The notes under the pieces: model-generated | What the model saw: the letters and a program-made list of their open reading frames with translations, nothing else | What the model was told of the DNA's origin: nothing | The model's database searches: none | Shown: in pieces, positions 55,637 to 64,000 of the stretch | How positions within the stretch are numbered: position 1 is the first letter of the stretch | Layout: every line of letters starts with the position of its first letter | Translations under genes and position numbers: made by a program | Source: Cylindrospermopsis curvispora GIHE-G1 | GTDB taxonomy: Bacteria > Cyanobacteriota > Cyanobacteriia > Cyanobacteriales > Nostocaceae | NCBI RefSeq assembly: GCF_014489415.1 | Contig: NZ_CP060822.1 | Location: forward strand, 186,001-250,000 | DNA length: 64,000 nt | Direction: 5' to 3'

Positions 55637-57142
55637 TTACAATCTGATGGTGTCAACATTAGTTAGGGGACTCAGATTCAAATGGCTTTCAATTTCAGTA
55701 GCTAGGGAATCTAAAATCTTTTCTCTGTGTTCTCCGTAATTGGCAACACCAGTGGGCAAAGACTTGAGACCGCGCTGTTGACGAAGACGATTTAGCCAAC
55801 TGCGTCTCCAAGCTCCGTTATCAAAAATTCCGTGTAAATAAGTACCCCAAATTGATTGACAATTATCTACTAGACCTAAATTAGCATCATCAAATAGGGG
55901 TTGACAGGGGGATTCATGACTGGATTTATCCGTGGGTTCTTCTACGCGAGAACGTCCTTGGTGAATTTCAAATCCCTGTATGGGTAGACCCATCTGGGGA
56001 TAATTGGAAATTACCTGACGCTGACGGGCGGTTTTTTGCCCTGTAATTATGGTTTTAATTGGCAATAGGTTTAATCCCTGATATTTCCCGGGTGGACCCT
56101 CAATTCCTTCTGGGTCTGCCACTACTTGACCTAACATTTGAAAACCACCACAGATACCTAAAACTGTGCCTCCACTGGCCGCATATTGTTGAATTGCTTC
56201 CGCCATGCCACTTTTTTGTAGCACAATTAGATCGGCTATTGTGGTTTTTGTCCCTGGAATAATGACCGCATCAGGATATCCTAACTCCTGTTTAGGACTT
56301 ATATATTTCACCGATATTGTTGGTTCCGATTCCAATGGATCAAAGTCGGTGAAATTAGCAATTCTTGGTAATCGGATAACTGCTATATTCAGATCAGATT
56401 CAAATTTAGTGGATTTGCGATCCAATAAGTCCAGGGAATCTTCTGCGGGGAATATTTCTGAAATGTATGGTATCACCCCAAGTACTGGAATTCCCGTCCG
56501 TTCTTCTAGCCATGTAATTCCCGGATCCAGCAGGGAACGCATTCCTCGGAACTTATTGATGATTATCCCCTTGATTAGAGCTCGTTCCTCTGGTTCTAAC
56601 AATTCCAGGGTACCAACTACATGAGCAAAAGCTCCACCTCTATCAATATCAACTACGAGAATAGTGGATGCTCCTAGATATTTGGCCACCCGCATGTTGG
56701 TTAGGTCCCGATGCTTGAGATTAATTTCCGCAGGACTGCCAGCACCTTCACAAACAATCAAATCAAATTCCGAGCTTAATTGTTTCAGAGATTCTTGGAT
56801 CGTTTGCCAACCTATTTCAAAATACTGTTCATAATAATCCCTAGCACTAACCTTACCTACAACTTTTCCCTTAATAATGACCTGAGAAGTCATATCTCCC
56901 TGGGGTTTGAGTAAAATTGGATTCATTTCTACCGTTGGAGGTATTTTAGCTGCCCAAGCTTGTACAGCTTGAGCGTAGCCTATTTCTCCACCATTAGCCG
57001 TGACATAGGCATTTAAAGCCATATTTTGGCCTTTAAAGGGAGCCACTCGCCATCCCTTTTGAGAAAAGATACGACACAAAGCTGTTGTGATTAGAGACTT
57101 ACCCGCGTGGGATGTTGTTCCCACCACCATAATTGATTTCAT
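55637..57142 (-). CDS. cobQ: Cobyric acid synthase
   Basis: 501 aa; amidates four side chains of adenosylcobyrinic diamide in B12 synthesis with ATP and glutamine. The N-terminal dethiobiotin-synthetase-like P-loop domain is visible (MVVGTTSHAGKSLITTALCR, QNMALNAYVT). The C-terminal class I glutaminase has GICGGFQMLG (nucleophile Cys near residue 340) and a late His in WGTYLHGIFDN. Length is usual. The small gene downstream in reading direction is the ferredoxin; the winged-helix gene lies 15 bp upstream, so three genes probably share a transcript. Confidence 0.95.
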   Translation of the reverse strand: MKSIMVVGTTSHAGKSLITTALCRIFSQKGWRVAPFKGQNMALNAYVTANGGEIGYAQAVQAWAAKIPPTVEMNPILLKPQGDMTSQVIIKGKVVGKVSARDYYEQYFEIGWQTIQESLKQLSSEFDLIVCEGAGSPAEINLKHRDLTNMRVAKYLGASTILVVDIDRGGAFAHVVGTLELLEPEERALIKGIIINKFRGMRSLLDPGITWLEERTGIPVLGVIPYISEIFPAEDSLDLLDRKSTKFESDLNIAVIRLPRIANFTDFDPLESEPTISVKYISPKQELGYPDAVIIPGTKTTIADLIVLQKSGMAEAIQQYAASGGTVLGICGGFQMLGQVVADPEGIEGPPGKYQGLNLLPIKTIITGQKTARQRQVISNYPQMGLPIQGFEIHQGRSRVEEPTDKSSHESPCQPLFDDANLGLVDNCQSIWGTYLHGIFDNGAWRRSWLNRLRQQRGLKSLPTGVANYGEHREKILDSLATEIESHLNLSPLTNVDTIRL

Positions 57143-57157
57143 ACTTCCATCCGAAAT

Positions 57158-57565
57158 TTAGATTGACGGTAGACGCAACCAACGAGTTATAGCATCCTGC
57201 AGGCGATCGCCCCATGAAGCTCTAGTCCAGGGTTGGTGGGCAAATTTTTCCACCAATTGATGACCAAGGGGTGTGAGACGAAATCGATCAGTGATTCCTT
57301 GTCCATCAACTTCTCGACGTAATACCCCGACTTCAATCAACCAACCCAAAGCATTATCACATCTTAACCCTGAGAGACTAACTTGGGTATAACCCTGTTG
57401 GACACCATTTACCGTGGCGATCGCTCCTTGGGGAATACTTTGACTTTGCATGTCTCGAAAGAGTTTCAGGCGAAAGGGTGAACAGATGAGGGCTCGCTCT
57501 GCTCTAGATAGTGTTTTTCGAGTATACACAAAAGATTTAGGATTTGGCGAATTTACCATATTCAT
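57158..57565 (-). CDS. Small winged-helix-like conserved cyanobacterial protein
   Basis: 135 aa, ATG 57565. Residues ~20-125 have a winged-helix look: RAERALICSPFRLKLFRDMQ, DNALGWLIEVGVLRREVDGQG and RFRLTPLGHQLVEKF. No enzymatic motif. It resembles the group sometimes named Npun_F0494 family, found next to cobyric acid synthase in filamentous cyanobacteria; the name is from memory. A DNA- or protein-binding role is inferred from the fold only. Confidence 0.7.
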   Translation of the reverse strand: MNMVNSPNPKSFVYTRKTLSRAERALICSPFRLKLFRDMQSQSIPQGAIATVNGVQQGYTQVSLSGLRCDNALGWLIEVGVLRREVDGQGITDRFRLTPLGHQLVEKFAHQPWTRASWGDRLQDAITRWLRLPSI

Positions 57566-58044
57566 AAGTTTACATATTTAGAGTTGAGTTATAGTATCAT
57601 GTAAGTCCTACAACAGATGCAATTTCAGCTATTATTTATTTTCATTTGGTGGGGTTGACTATTGACCTTTGGATGTGATACCCTGACAATGGAAGTCCTT
57701 GCACTTTTCCACAGATGCTCACACTCCATTATACTTAACCCTCATATTGCCACATTTTTATCCCCTCGACCATAAAAAAAGTTATCTCATCCCCCTAATT
57801 TTTTCTTATTATTTATCCCTATATAAATAAATGTAGATAGATAAATTTGATTATGCACTTATATCCGGTTGGTTTGTTGGGTTTCGTTCCTCAACCCAAC
57901 CTACGTTGATCTTATATTTAATTCCACCCACCCACTTATTCCTAACTTTTTTAAATCCTCCAAATTTTGTAATGATCTTTTTTGATGTTAAACCCATTTC
58001 CTTGAATCAAACTATTAACTCCAACCTCTGGTGTTTTTTATAAT
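57566..58044. other. Intergenic region between valS and the winged-helix gene
   Basis: About 480 bp, AT-rich. It holds a degenerate MITE (copy G) and the promoter of the minus-strand operon at its left edge. I see no coding frame, tRNA or other structured RNA. Confidence 0.5.
57867..57938 (+). repeat. MITE copy G, degenerate short form
   Basis: The right half matches the family (GTTGGGTT/AACCCAAC hairpin, then CTTATATTTAATTCCACCCACCCACT-TA); the left terminus is lost. Like copy A it has a single hairpin. Confidence 0.7.
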
Positions 58045-58063
58045 AGTCGGTTAGAAACCGACT
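58045..58063 (-). terminator. Hairpin after valS
   Basis: AGTCGGTT-AGA-AACCGACT, a perfect 8-bp stem 10 bp past the valS stop. The flank on the valS-sense strand is A-rich rather than T-rich, so termination strength is uncertain. Confidence 0.4.
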
Positions 58064-58072
58064 TAATGTACC

Positions 58073-61000
58073 CTACAATAAATCAGCGAGTCTCTCCCTG
58101 AGAATCTGAGCTTGTTTTTCTGCTTCTGCTAGAGTATCTCTAGCGGTTTGCACCACAGCTGGGGGAGCTTTGTCAACAAAGTTAGGATTATTCAACCTTC
58201 CAGTTAAAGCATCTATTTCTGCTTGCACTTTACCTAGGCTTTTTTCCAATTTGGCTCGCAACACCTCCACATCAACCACCCCAGTTAGGGGAATTACTAT
58301 CTGTACTGTACCTACCACACCTGAAATCGAATTTTCCTTCACACTGACGTTAGGTTCTGTGGATTCTGTAGATTTGGTTTCCGATGCTGGTGCTTTTGAG
58401 GGAGCTGTAAGGTATTTGTCCAAAAATTCCCGTCTGGCTTTCCAATTGACCAAATGACGCAAAACAAACCAAACTACATAAAACAAACCCACAGCTTCAA
58501 ATAAAGCTCCAAAAAGTGGTACACTCAATAGTGTATTGCCCACAAAAAAGGCAACTTTGAGTATCACCAACACACCCAAAATTATGGCTAGGGTTCTGAA
58601 ATTATCCCAATAGGGACTGCTGAAAATCTCGCTATTCTTGAAGATATTCCCGAGATTATTCGCGATATTAGTCCCTACATCAGTTCCTACATTAACTTCT
58701 GGTTCTTCCTCAACCTCGCTACTCTCTTGAGGAATGTTAATAGTTAAAGTTTCCACCTTAGCTAGGTCTTTGATATAATCTTGCCCAACAACTAAAATTG
58801 CTCTTTCCTTTTCGCTATCACTTTCTAAATTAGCAGTTATTTTTGCCCCAGGTTTAACATCAGCTTCTGCACGCAAATTGCGAATATTACGAATGGTAGC
58901 AATCAACAAATCAAACTGTTCTTCTAACTCAGAATCAATTAATTTATTATCCGCTTCTGGATAACTTTGCAAGGCTAAAAATTGCCCGTTGTCTATTGGT
59001 TGTTGGGTGAGGGTTTGCCAAATTTCTTCCGTAATATGGGGCATGAAAGGATGTAATAACTTTAACACTCCCGATAAAACTAAGGCCAGTATTTGCTGGG
59101 CAGTTTTCCGCGATACGGGATCCGCATCCTTTTGTAATCTGGATTTTACCAGTTCAATATACCAATCACAAAAGTCTCCCCAAATAAATTCATATAACCC
59201 CTTAGCTGCTTCCCCTAACCCATAATTATCAATATGGTTGTTGGTTTGTTTTACCACTTGATGATAACGGGAAAGAATCCATCTGTCACTCAGTTCTATC
59301 CCCTGGGGTTCCCCCAACTGCTCTGGTGTTTGTCCGTCCAAATTCATCATCACAAATCTGGCCGCATTCCATAATTTATTAGCAAAATTACGAGATGCTT
59401 CTACTGAAACTGACTCATCCTTTTTACGGTCATATTCTAAACGAATATCTTGACCTGCACCAACCACTTCTTTTACTAGGGTGTAACGTAAAGCGTCCGT
59501 ACCATATTTGTCAATCAACAATAATGGATCAATCCCATTATTAGCTGACTTGGACATTTTCTTGTTGTTCTCATCTCGGACAAGACCATGAATATAAACC
59601 GTTTGAAAAGGCATTTTTCCGGTGAAATGTCCAGCCATCATAGTCATTCTTGCTACCCAGAAAAATATAATATCAAAGCCCGTAACGAGAGTGGTTGTGG
59701 GGTAATATGTGTCAAAATCTTGGGTTTTTTCTGGCCATCCCAGGGTAGAAAATGGCCATAACCCGGAAGAAAACCATGTGTCTAACACATCCGGATCTTG
59801 AATTAGTTGCACATTTTCAACCCCTAAAGCTCGGGCCTTTTCTAGGGCCTCCGTTTCGTTGTGAGCCACAAAATAGGGTGTGCTGTCGGTAATTTCTCCC
59901 CCAGTTTCACTCACAGCATACCAAGCGGGAATTTGATGACCCCACCACAACTGACGGGAAATACACCAGTCCCTTAGATTGACTAACCAGTCACGATATA
60001 CTTTTCCCCACCTCTGGGGGACAAATTCCGGTGAGTTCTCTTGGTCTAGGAACTCTAGGGTTTTGTCCGCTAAAGGACGAATTTTCACAAACCACTGGGT
60101 AGAAAGTAGGGGCTCAACAGGAACTTTACCGCGATCGCTATAAGGTACTGTGTGTTTATATTCTTCTACTTTTATTAGTAGATTTTCCGATTCCAAACGA
60201 CTAATTACATTCTTTCTAGCAACAAATCGGTCTTGTCCCTGAAATTCCCCCGCATTGTCGTTAAGAGTGCCATCTTTATTCATAATATTAATAAACGGCA
60301 AGTTGTGGCGTTTACCCATTTCAAAATCGTTAGGGTCATGGGCGGGGGTAACTTTCACACATCCCGTACCAAAAGCAGGATCAACCAACTCATCAGCAAT
60401 AATTGGGATTTGTCGGTTCATAATCGGCAAATTTAGGGTTTTTCCGATTATATCCTTATACCTTGAGTCCTCTGGGTTGACTGCAACTGCTGTGTCTCCT
60501 AACATGGTTTCTGGTCTAGTGGTAGCTACCTCCACATATCCAGTACCATCTGTAAGATGATAGCGAAAATGCCACAGATTACCATTTACTTCCTTGGGTT
60601 CTACCTCTAGGTCCGATACAGCAGACTGGGAAGCTGGACACCAGTTGACTAAATAATTACTACGGTAAATTAACCCCTCTTCATAAAGTTTAATAAATGC
60701 TTCTAAAACAGCTTTTGATAACCCTTCATCTAAGGTAAAGCGTTCCCGTGACCAATCCACTGAAACACCCAAACGTCGTAACTGATTAATAATCGTACCA
60801 CCAGACTCAGCTTTCCATTGCCAAGCCCTTTCTAAGAATTTCTCTCTACCTAATTCGTAGCGGTTTTTACCTTCTGATTTAAGTTTTTTTTCTAAAATAG
60901 TTTGCACTGCTATACTTGCGTGGTCAGTACCAGGTAGCCATAGTGTATTCCTTCCTTTCATCCGATGATATCTCACCAGGGCATCAATTAGCGCACTTTC

Positions 61001-61180
61001 AAAGGCATGACCCATGTGCAAACTACCAGTGACATTTGGAGGCGGAATAACAACACAGTATGGCACGCCAGGGTGATTAGGATCTGCTTTGTAAATTTGA
61101 TTTTCTTCCCAGGATGTTTGCCATTTTGCTTCTGTGGAGAAGGGTTCGTAAAGACTAGGAAGATTGGTGATTGCAGTCAT
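58073..61180 (-). CDS. valS: Valyl-tRNA synthetase with CAAD membrane domain
   Basis: Charges tRNA-Val. I place the start at ATG 61180 ([20 protein letters not shown]), giving 1035 aa; the GTG at 61297 adds residues that do not look conserved. Class I signatures: [16 protein letters not shown] (HIGH equivalent) and [11 protein letters not shown] (KMSKS). An editing domain lies between. At about residues 834-926 is a CAAD domain with two hydrophobic helices ([34 protein letters not shown]), placed between the anticodon-binding domain and the C-terminal tRNA-binding coiled coil (about 955-1035). CAAD anchors some cyanobacterial aminoacyl-tRNA synthetases to thylakoids. Confidence 0.95.
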   Translation of the reverse strand: MTAITNLPSLYEPFSTEAKWQTSWEENQIYKADPNHPGVPYCVVIPPPNVTGSLHMGHAFESALIDALVRYHRMKGRNTLWLPGTDHASIAVQTILEKKLKSEGKNRYELGREKFLERAWQWKAESGGTIINQLRRLGVSVDWSRERFTLDEGLSKAVLEAFIKLYEEGLIYRSNYLVNWCPASQSAVSDLEVEPKEVNGNLWHFRYHLTDGTGYVEVATTRPETMLGDTAVAVNPEDSRYKDIIGKTLNLPIMNRQIPIIADELVDPAFGTGCVKVTPAHDPNDFEMGKRHNLPFINIMNKDGTLNDNAGEFQGQDRFVARKNVISRLESENLLIKVEEYKHTVPYSDRGKVPVEPLLSTQWFVKIRPLADKTLEFLDQENSPEFVPQRWGKVYRDWLVNLRDWCISRQLWWGHQIPAWYAVSETGGEITDSTPYFVAHNETEALEKARALGVENVQLIQDPDVLDTWFSSGLWPFSTLGWPEKTQDFDTYYPTTTLVTGFDIIFFWVARMTMMAGHFTGKMPFQTVYIHGLVRDENNKKMSKSANNGIDPLLLIDKYGTDALRYTLVKEVVGAGQDIRLEYDRKKDESVSVEASRNFANKLWNAARFVMMNLDGQTPEQLGEPQGIELSDRWILSRYHQVVKQTNNHIDNYGLGEAAKGLYEFIWGDFCDWYIELVKSRLQKDADPVSRKTAQQILALVLSGVLKLLHPFMPHITEEIWQTLTQQPIDNGQFLALQSYPEADNKLIDSELEEQFDLLIATIRNIRNLRAEADVKPGAKITANLESDSEKERAILVVGQDYIKDLAKVETLTINIPQESSEVEEEPEVNVGTDVGTNIANNLGNIFKNSEIFSSPYWDNFRTLAIILGVLVILKVAFFVGNTLLSVPLFGALFEAVGLFYVVWFVLRHLVNWKARREFLDKYLTAPSKAPASETKSTESTEPNVSVKENSISGVVGTVQIVIPLTGVVDVEVLRAKLEKSLGKVQAEIDALTGRLNNPNFVDKAPPAVVQTARDTLAEAEKQAQILRERLADLL

Positions 61181-61325
61181 GCTAGAAATAATCTGTTTAG
61201 GGACTAGTTTTTGAGAACTCGGATCCATTGTGCCATAAGGTTGAAGACTATGCGAAAAATCAATGGGGAGAAGGATTGAAAAAACGCGTCCAACCACCGA
61301 ATTAGACCCCCCTGAATTAGACCAG

Positions 61326-62678
61326 CTAAATTAGTCCTGCTGACTCATATAGTCTTTTGAACAAGGCTTTAATTTTTGTTCCATAGTCTAAATCCGCTGA
61401 CCATCTCCCAGAAAGTTGATCCACTGAGGGTGCTACTCCCCTGGTGACAAACCTAAAACGCGGATCTACTTCTTCTTGCACTAATGGTTCCAAACTTGCG
61501 TATGCTTTTAAGTGTTGAATATGGGCTCTAACACCAATTCTCGCACTACTAAAAGAAGCTGCTTCTGCACCACCACTAATTCCTCCTAAACCGGCAAAAT
61601 TGTTTTGTTGTGGTTTAATATCACCGCCAAATCTTAAAAATCCGGTTTCTAAACACATCTGACAAAAGGCAATGTCATGATTTACACCCTCTAATGTGGC
61701 TTCTTCTCGATAGAGTTTTGGTATATCCCCAAACTGATTTAAGGCATTTTCGTTGTTGTTGCGCAAAAACAGTTGTAATTGCACTTCTGTGGTACTACCA
61801 TTGGAAATTATTTTATCAATATGTCCAGCACAAATTGCCAAAACCGAACGCAGTTTTACGGTTTTGGTGCTGCTATCCCAAGCAATGGAAATGTTAAAGT
61901 CCCGCAGTTCGATGGCTTTAACATAAACAATACGACGATAAGTTACACGATTAATATTAGATCCCTGTGATAAATCAATGCGCAGTCTATCTACTAGGTC
62001 TACAGGGATATAGGAATTACCATTAATTAATATTCCTTGTTCACCATAGTTTTGCCCATTAATATTAATGTTAATTGCCAGATAATTGGCATCTACAGGG
62101 GTCCCAGGTTTAGGATCAATGATTTGACTCCAACCAACTAATCCATCAACAATTCCTAGGGCAAAATCCCGACGACGAGTTTGTAATAAATTCCGGTCTT
62201 CTGGACTGGTGATAAACCCCACCTGCATCAGTAATGCAGGAAGATTGGTTTGACGACAAAATTGTAAACTCCCCAAACCACTATCCGTATCTGGTCTCAC
62301 TCCCCGACTGGGCAGTTGATTGACGCGACGCAACAAACCTGTTAACAGTATTTCTGCATTTTGTTTCCGCTCGGTGTTGTTAGCAATATAAAACACTCCC
62401 GCACCTCTGACTGTGGGGTTATTAGCACCATCAGTGTGAATTTCCAGCGCCACATCACCAGCACGACTACGAGAATTAATCCAAGAGATGGTTTGGACAG
62501 CACTTAAATCATCGGGAACAGATAAAACTTCTAAGTTACGACCTCGCAGTTCTGTAACAATTAGGTCTCGTAACAGAATCATTTCTCCGGATTCTGTTGT
62601 ACCCCCAGCTATAGATCCCGGGTCAATTTTGCCATTTTCTTTACCCCCATGTGCAGCGGAAATGAAAATACGTCCCAT
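61326..62678 (-). CDS. N-acetylmuramoyl-L-alanine amidase with glucosaminidase-like C-terminal domain
   Basis: 450 aa. Amidase_3 domain at about residues 1-190: [12 protein letters not shown] (zinc His), a Glu in the [13 protein letters not shown] region, and [10 protein letters not shown] (second His). The segment where the catalytic Glu is expected reads [12 protein letters not shown], i.e. Gln. A middle region (about 200-290) resembles a copper-amine-oxidase-like beta domain ([13 protein letters not shown]). The C-terminal ~150 residues ([25 protein letters not shown]) resemble a glucosaminidase/lysozyme-like fold. There is no signal peptide, so export or phage-like release is unclear. Convergent with nothing; divergent from dnaG. 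Confidence 0.85.
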   Translation of the reverse strand: MGRIFISAAHGGKENGKIDPGSIAGGTTESGEMILLRDLIVTELRGRNLEVLSVPDDLSAVQTISWINSRSRAGDVALEIHTDGANNPTVRGAGVFYIANNTERKQNAEILLTGLLRRVNQLPSRGVRPDTDSGLGSLQFCRQTNLPALLMQVGFITSPEDRNLLQTRRRDFALGIVDGLVGWSQIIDPKPGTPVDANYLAINININGQNYGEQGILINGNSYIPVDLVDRLRIDLSQGSNINRVTYRRIVYVKAIELRDFNISIAWDSSTKTVKLRSVLAICAGHIDKIISNGSTTEVQLQLFLRNNNENALNQFGDIPKLYREEATLEGVNHDIAFCQMCLETGFLRFGGDIKPQQNNFAGLGGISGGAEAASFSSARIGVRAHIQHLKAYASLEPLVQEEVDPRFRFVTRGVAPSVDQLSGRWSADLDYGTKIKALFKRLYESAGLI

Positions 62679-62810
62679 TTTGATGAATTCCTATGGTTAA
62701 AAGGAAATTTTTTGAATTAAATTTTACTCCAGTAATATGCGATTCTGGCAATCCCATTCTACTAATTTTAATGGTACTATGAACTTGTGCGATAAATAGT
62801 TCCTGAAGAA

Positions 62811-64000
62811 ATGCAAATCCCCCGTTTACACCCAGATACCGTGGAAGAGGTTAAACATCGTGCGGACATTGTGGATGTTATCTCAGATTATGTGGTTTTA
62901 CGCAGACGAGGTAAGGATTTTGTCGGTTTATGTCCTTTTCATGAGGAGAAAACCCCCAGTTTTACCGTCAGTCCTACTAAGCAAATATACTATTGCTTCG
63001 GTTGTCAGGCTTCCGGGAATGCTATTAAGTTTATCATGGACTTGAATAAGAGACAGTTTGCAGAAGTGGTTCTGGACTTGGCGAAACGCTATCAAGTGCC
63101 TGTGAAAACTTTAGCACCCGAACAAAGACAGGAATTACAACGTCAGTTATCTTTACGGGAGCAATTATTTGAGGTTTTAGCGTCTACGAGTCAATTTTAT
63201 CAACACGTTCTAAGACAGGATATAGGTCAACAAGCACTACAATATTTACAAGGAAAACGGTTTTTAAAAACAGAGACTGTGGAAAAGTTTGCCTTGGGTT
63301 ATGCTCCTCCAGGTTGGGAAACTTTATATCATTATCTGGTGGAAAATAAAAATTACCCCGCCCACCTGGTAGAAAAAGCTGGTTTGATTAAACCAAGAAA
63401 GGAAGGTGGTGGTTATTATGATGTATTTCGTAATAGGTTGATGATTCCCATTCGTGATGTTCAAGGTAGGGTGATTGCTTTTGGTGGTAGAACTTTGACT
63501 GATGAACAACCAAAATATTTGAATTCTCCCGAAACAGAATTATTTGATAAGAGTAAAACCCTATTTGCTTTGGATCTGGCTAAAGATGCTATTTCTAAAT
63601 TGGATCAGGCGGTGGTTGTAGAGGGATATTTTGATGCGATCGCCCTCCATGCCAAAGGAATTAATAATGTGGTAGCTTCTTTGGGTACGGCGTTGAGTTT
63701 AGAACAGGTAAGATTATTATTGCGGTATAGTGAATCAAAACAATTAGTGCTAAATTTTGATGGAGATAAGGCAGGTATTAATGCCACAGAACGAGCAATT
63801 GGGGAAATCAGCAACTTGGCATATAAGGGTGAGGTACAGTTAAAAATCTTGCATATTCCTGATGGTAAGGATGCGGATGAATACTTAAAAAATCACTCGG
63901 TAACAGACTATGGGCAATTATTAGTTGACGCCCCCCTGTGGTTAGACTGGCAAATTGCACAAGTTATTCAAGGTCGAGATTTAAAACAACCTACGGATTT
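62811..64000 (+). CDS. dnaG: DNA primase, 3' partial
   Basis: Starts ATG 62811 and runs off the window (396 complete codons visible). It makes RNA primers for replication. The N-terminal zinc-binding domain is complete: GLCPFHEEKTPSF and YYCFGCQASGN give Cys, His and two Cys ligands. The catalytic TOPRIM region begins with VIAFGGRTL and continues with VVVEGYFDAIALH and LNFDGDKAG (acidic metal-binding residues). Divergent from the amidase gene with 132 bp between. Confidence 0.96.
   Translation, partial: MQIPRLHPDTVEEVKHRADIVDVISDYVVLRRRGKDFVGLCPFHEEKTPSFTVSPTKQIYYCFGCQASGNAIKFIMDLNKRQFAEVVLDLAKRYQVPVKTLAPEQRQELQRQLSLREQLFEVLASTSQFYQHVLRQDIGQQALQYLQGKRFLKTETVEKFALGYAPPGWETLYHYLVENKNYPAHLVEKAGLIKPRKEGGGYYDVFRNRLMIPIRDVQGRVIAFGGRTLTDEQPKYLNSPETELFDKSKTLFALDLAKDAISKLDQAVVVEGYFDAIALHAKGINNVVASLGTALSLEQVRLLLRYSESKQLVLNFDGDKAGINATERAIGEISNLAYKGEVQLKILHIPDGKDADEYLKNHSVTDYGQLLVDAPLWLDWQIAQVIQGRDLKQPTD

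Overview
The window reads as a piece of cyanobacterial chromosome. Evidence: repeated HIP1-type GCGATCGC octamers, AT-rich coding sequence, a lipid A gene cluster, a CruP-type carotenoid cyclase homologue, a CcsB cytochrome biogenesis protein, a ThiO-ThiG fusion, and a valyl-tRNA synthetase carrying the membrane-anchoring CAAD domain. That domain points to a cyanobacterium with extensive membranes, probably a filamentous Nostocales member (Raphidiopsis/Cylindrospermopsis/Anabaena-like). The genus is inference only.

Layout. 1-5.4 kb: a PP2C phosphatase (5' end outside the window), then lpxC-fabZ-lpxA-lpxB for the first steps of lipid A synthesis. 5.4-11.8 kb, minus strand: MgtC-like protein, secreted GH10-type glycoside hydrolase, purF and purL. 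11.97 kb: tRNA-Ala(GGC), followed by an IS630 scrap and a decayed IS200/IS605 element. 14.1-24.3 kb: chorismate lyase, ccsB, a permease pair, an Ig/propeller protein, a coiled-coil protein, CruP-like flavoprotein, a small conserved protein and an aldo/keto reductase.

24.3-45.5 kb is an accessory island rich in nucleases and mobile DNA. It holds an IS630 transposase broken by a deletion and a MITE; two near-identical ATPase-PD-(D/E)XK genes plus debris of a third; a truncated coiled-coil nuclease; an LprI-like secreted protein; a large adenine-N6 methylase followed 89 bp later by a 1419-aa PLD-TIG-SNF2 helicase; a truncated AAA ATPase and PIN-like remnant; a tandem array of four intact and one broken coiled-coil PD-(D/E)XK genes; a methyltransferase; and a second IS200/IS605 copy with intact tnpB. 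The methylase plus PLD-TIG-SNF2 helicase is the best candidate for an incompletely described anti-phage or restriction-like system.

45.5-64 kb returns to ordinary chromosome: a possible lipoprotein, an unknown protein, ssb, the TldD/PmbA protease pair, thiO-thiG, cimA, a 2Fe-2S ferredoxin, cobQ, a small winged-helix protein, valS, a cell-wall amidase/glucosaminidase and the start of dnaG.

A ~120-bp TA-flanked MITE occurs at seven places. Two filled/empty-site comparisons inside the window show that it duplicates TA on insertion. The IS200/IS605 ends are defined by comparing three copies: the left end always follows TCAC. Both larger copies share the same tnpA-inactivating lesions, so the element spread after losing its own transposase, or its ancestor was already dead. 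No CRISPR array, rRNA or phage structural gene was seen.
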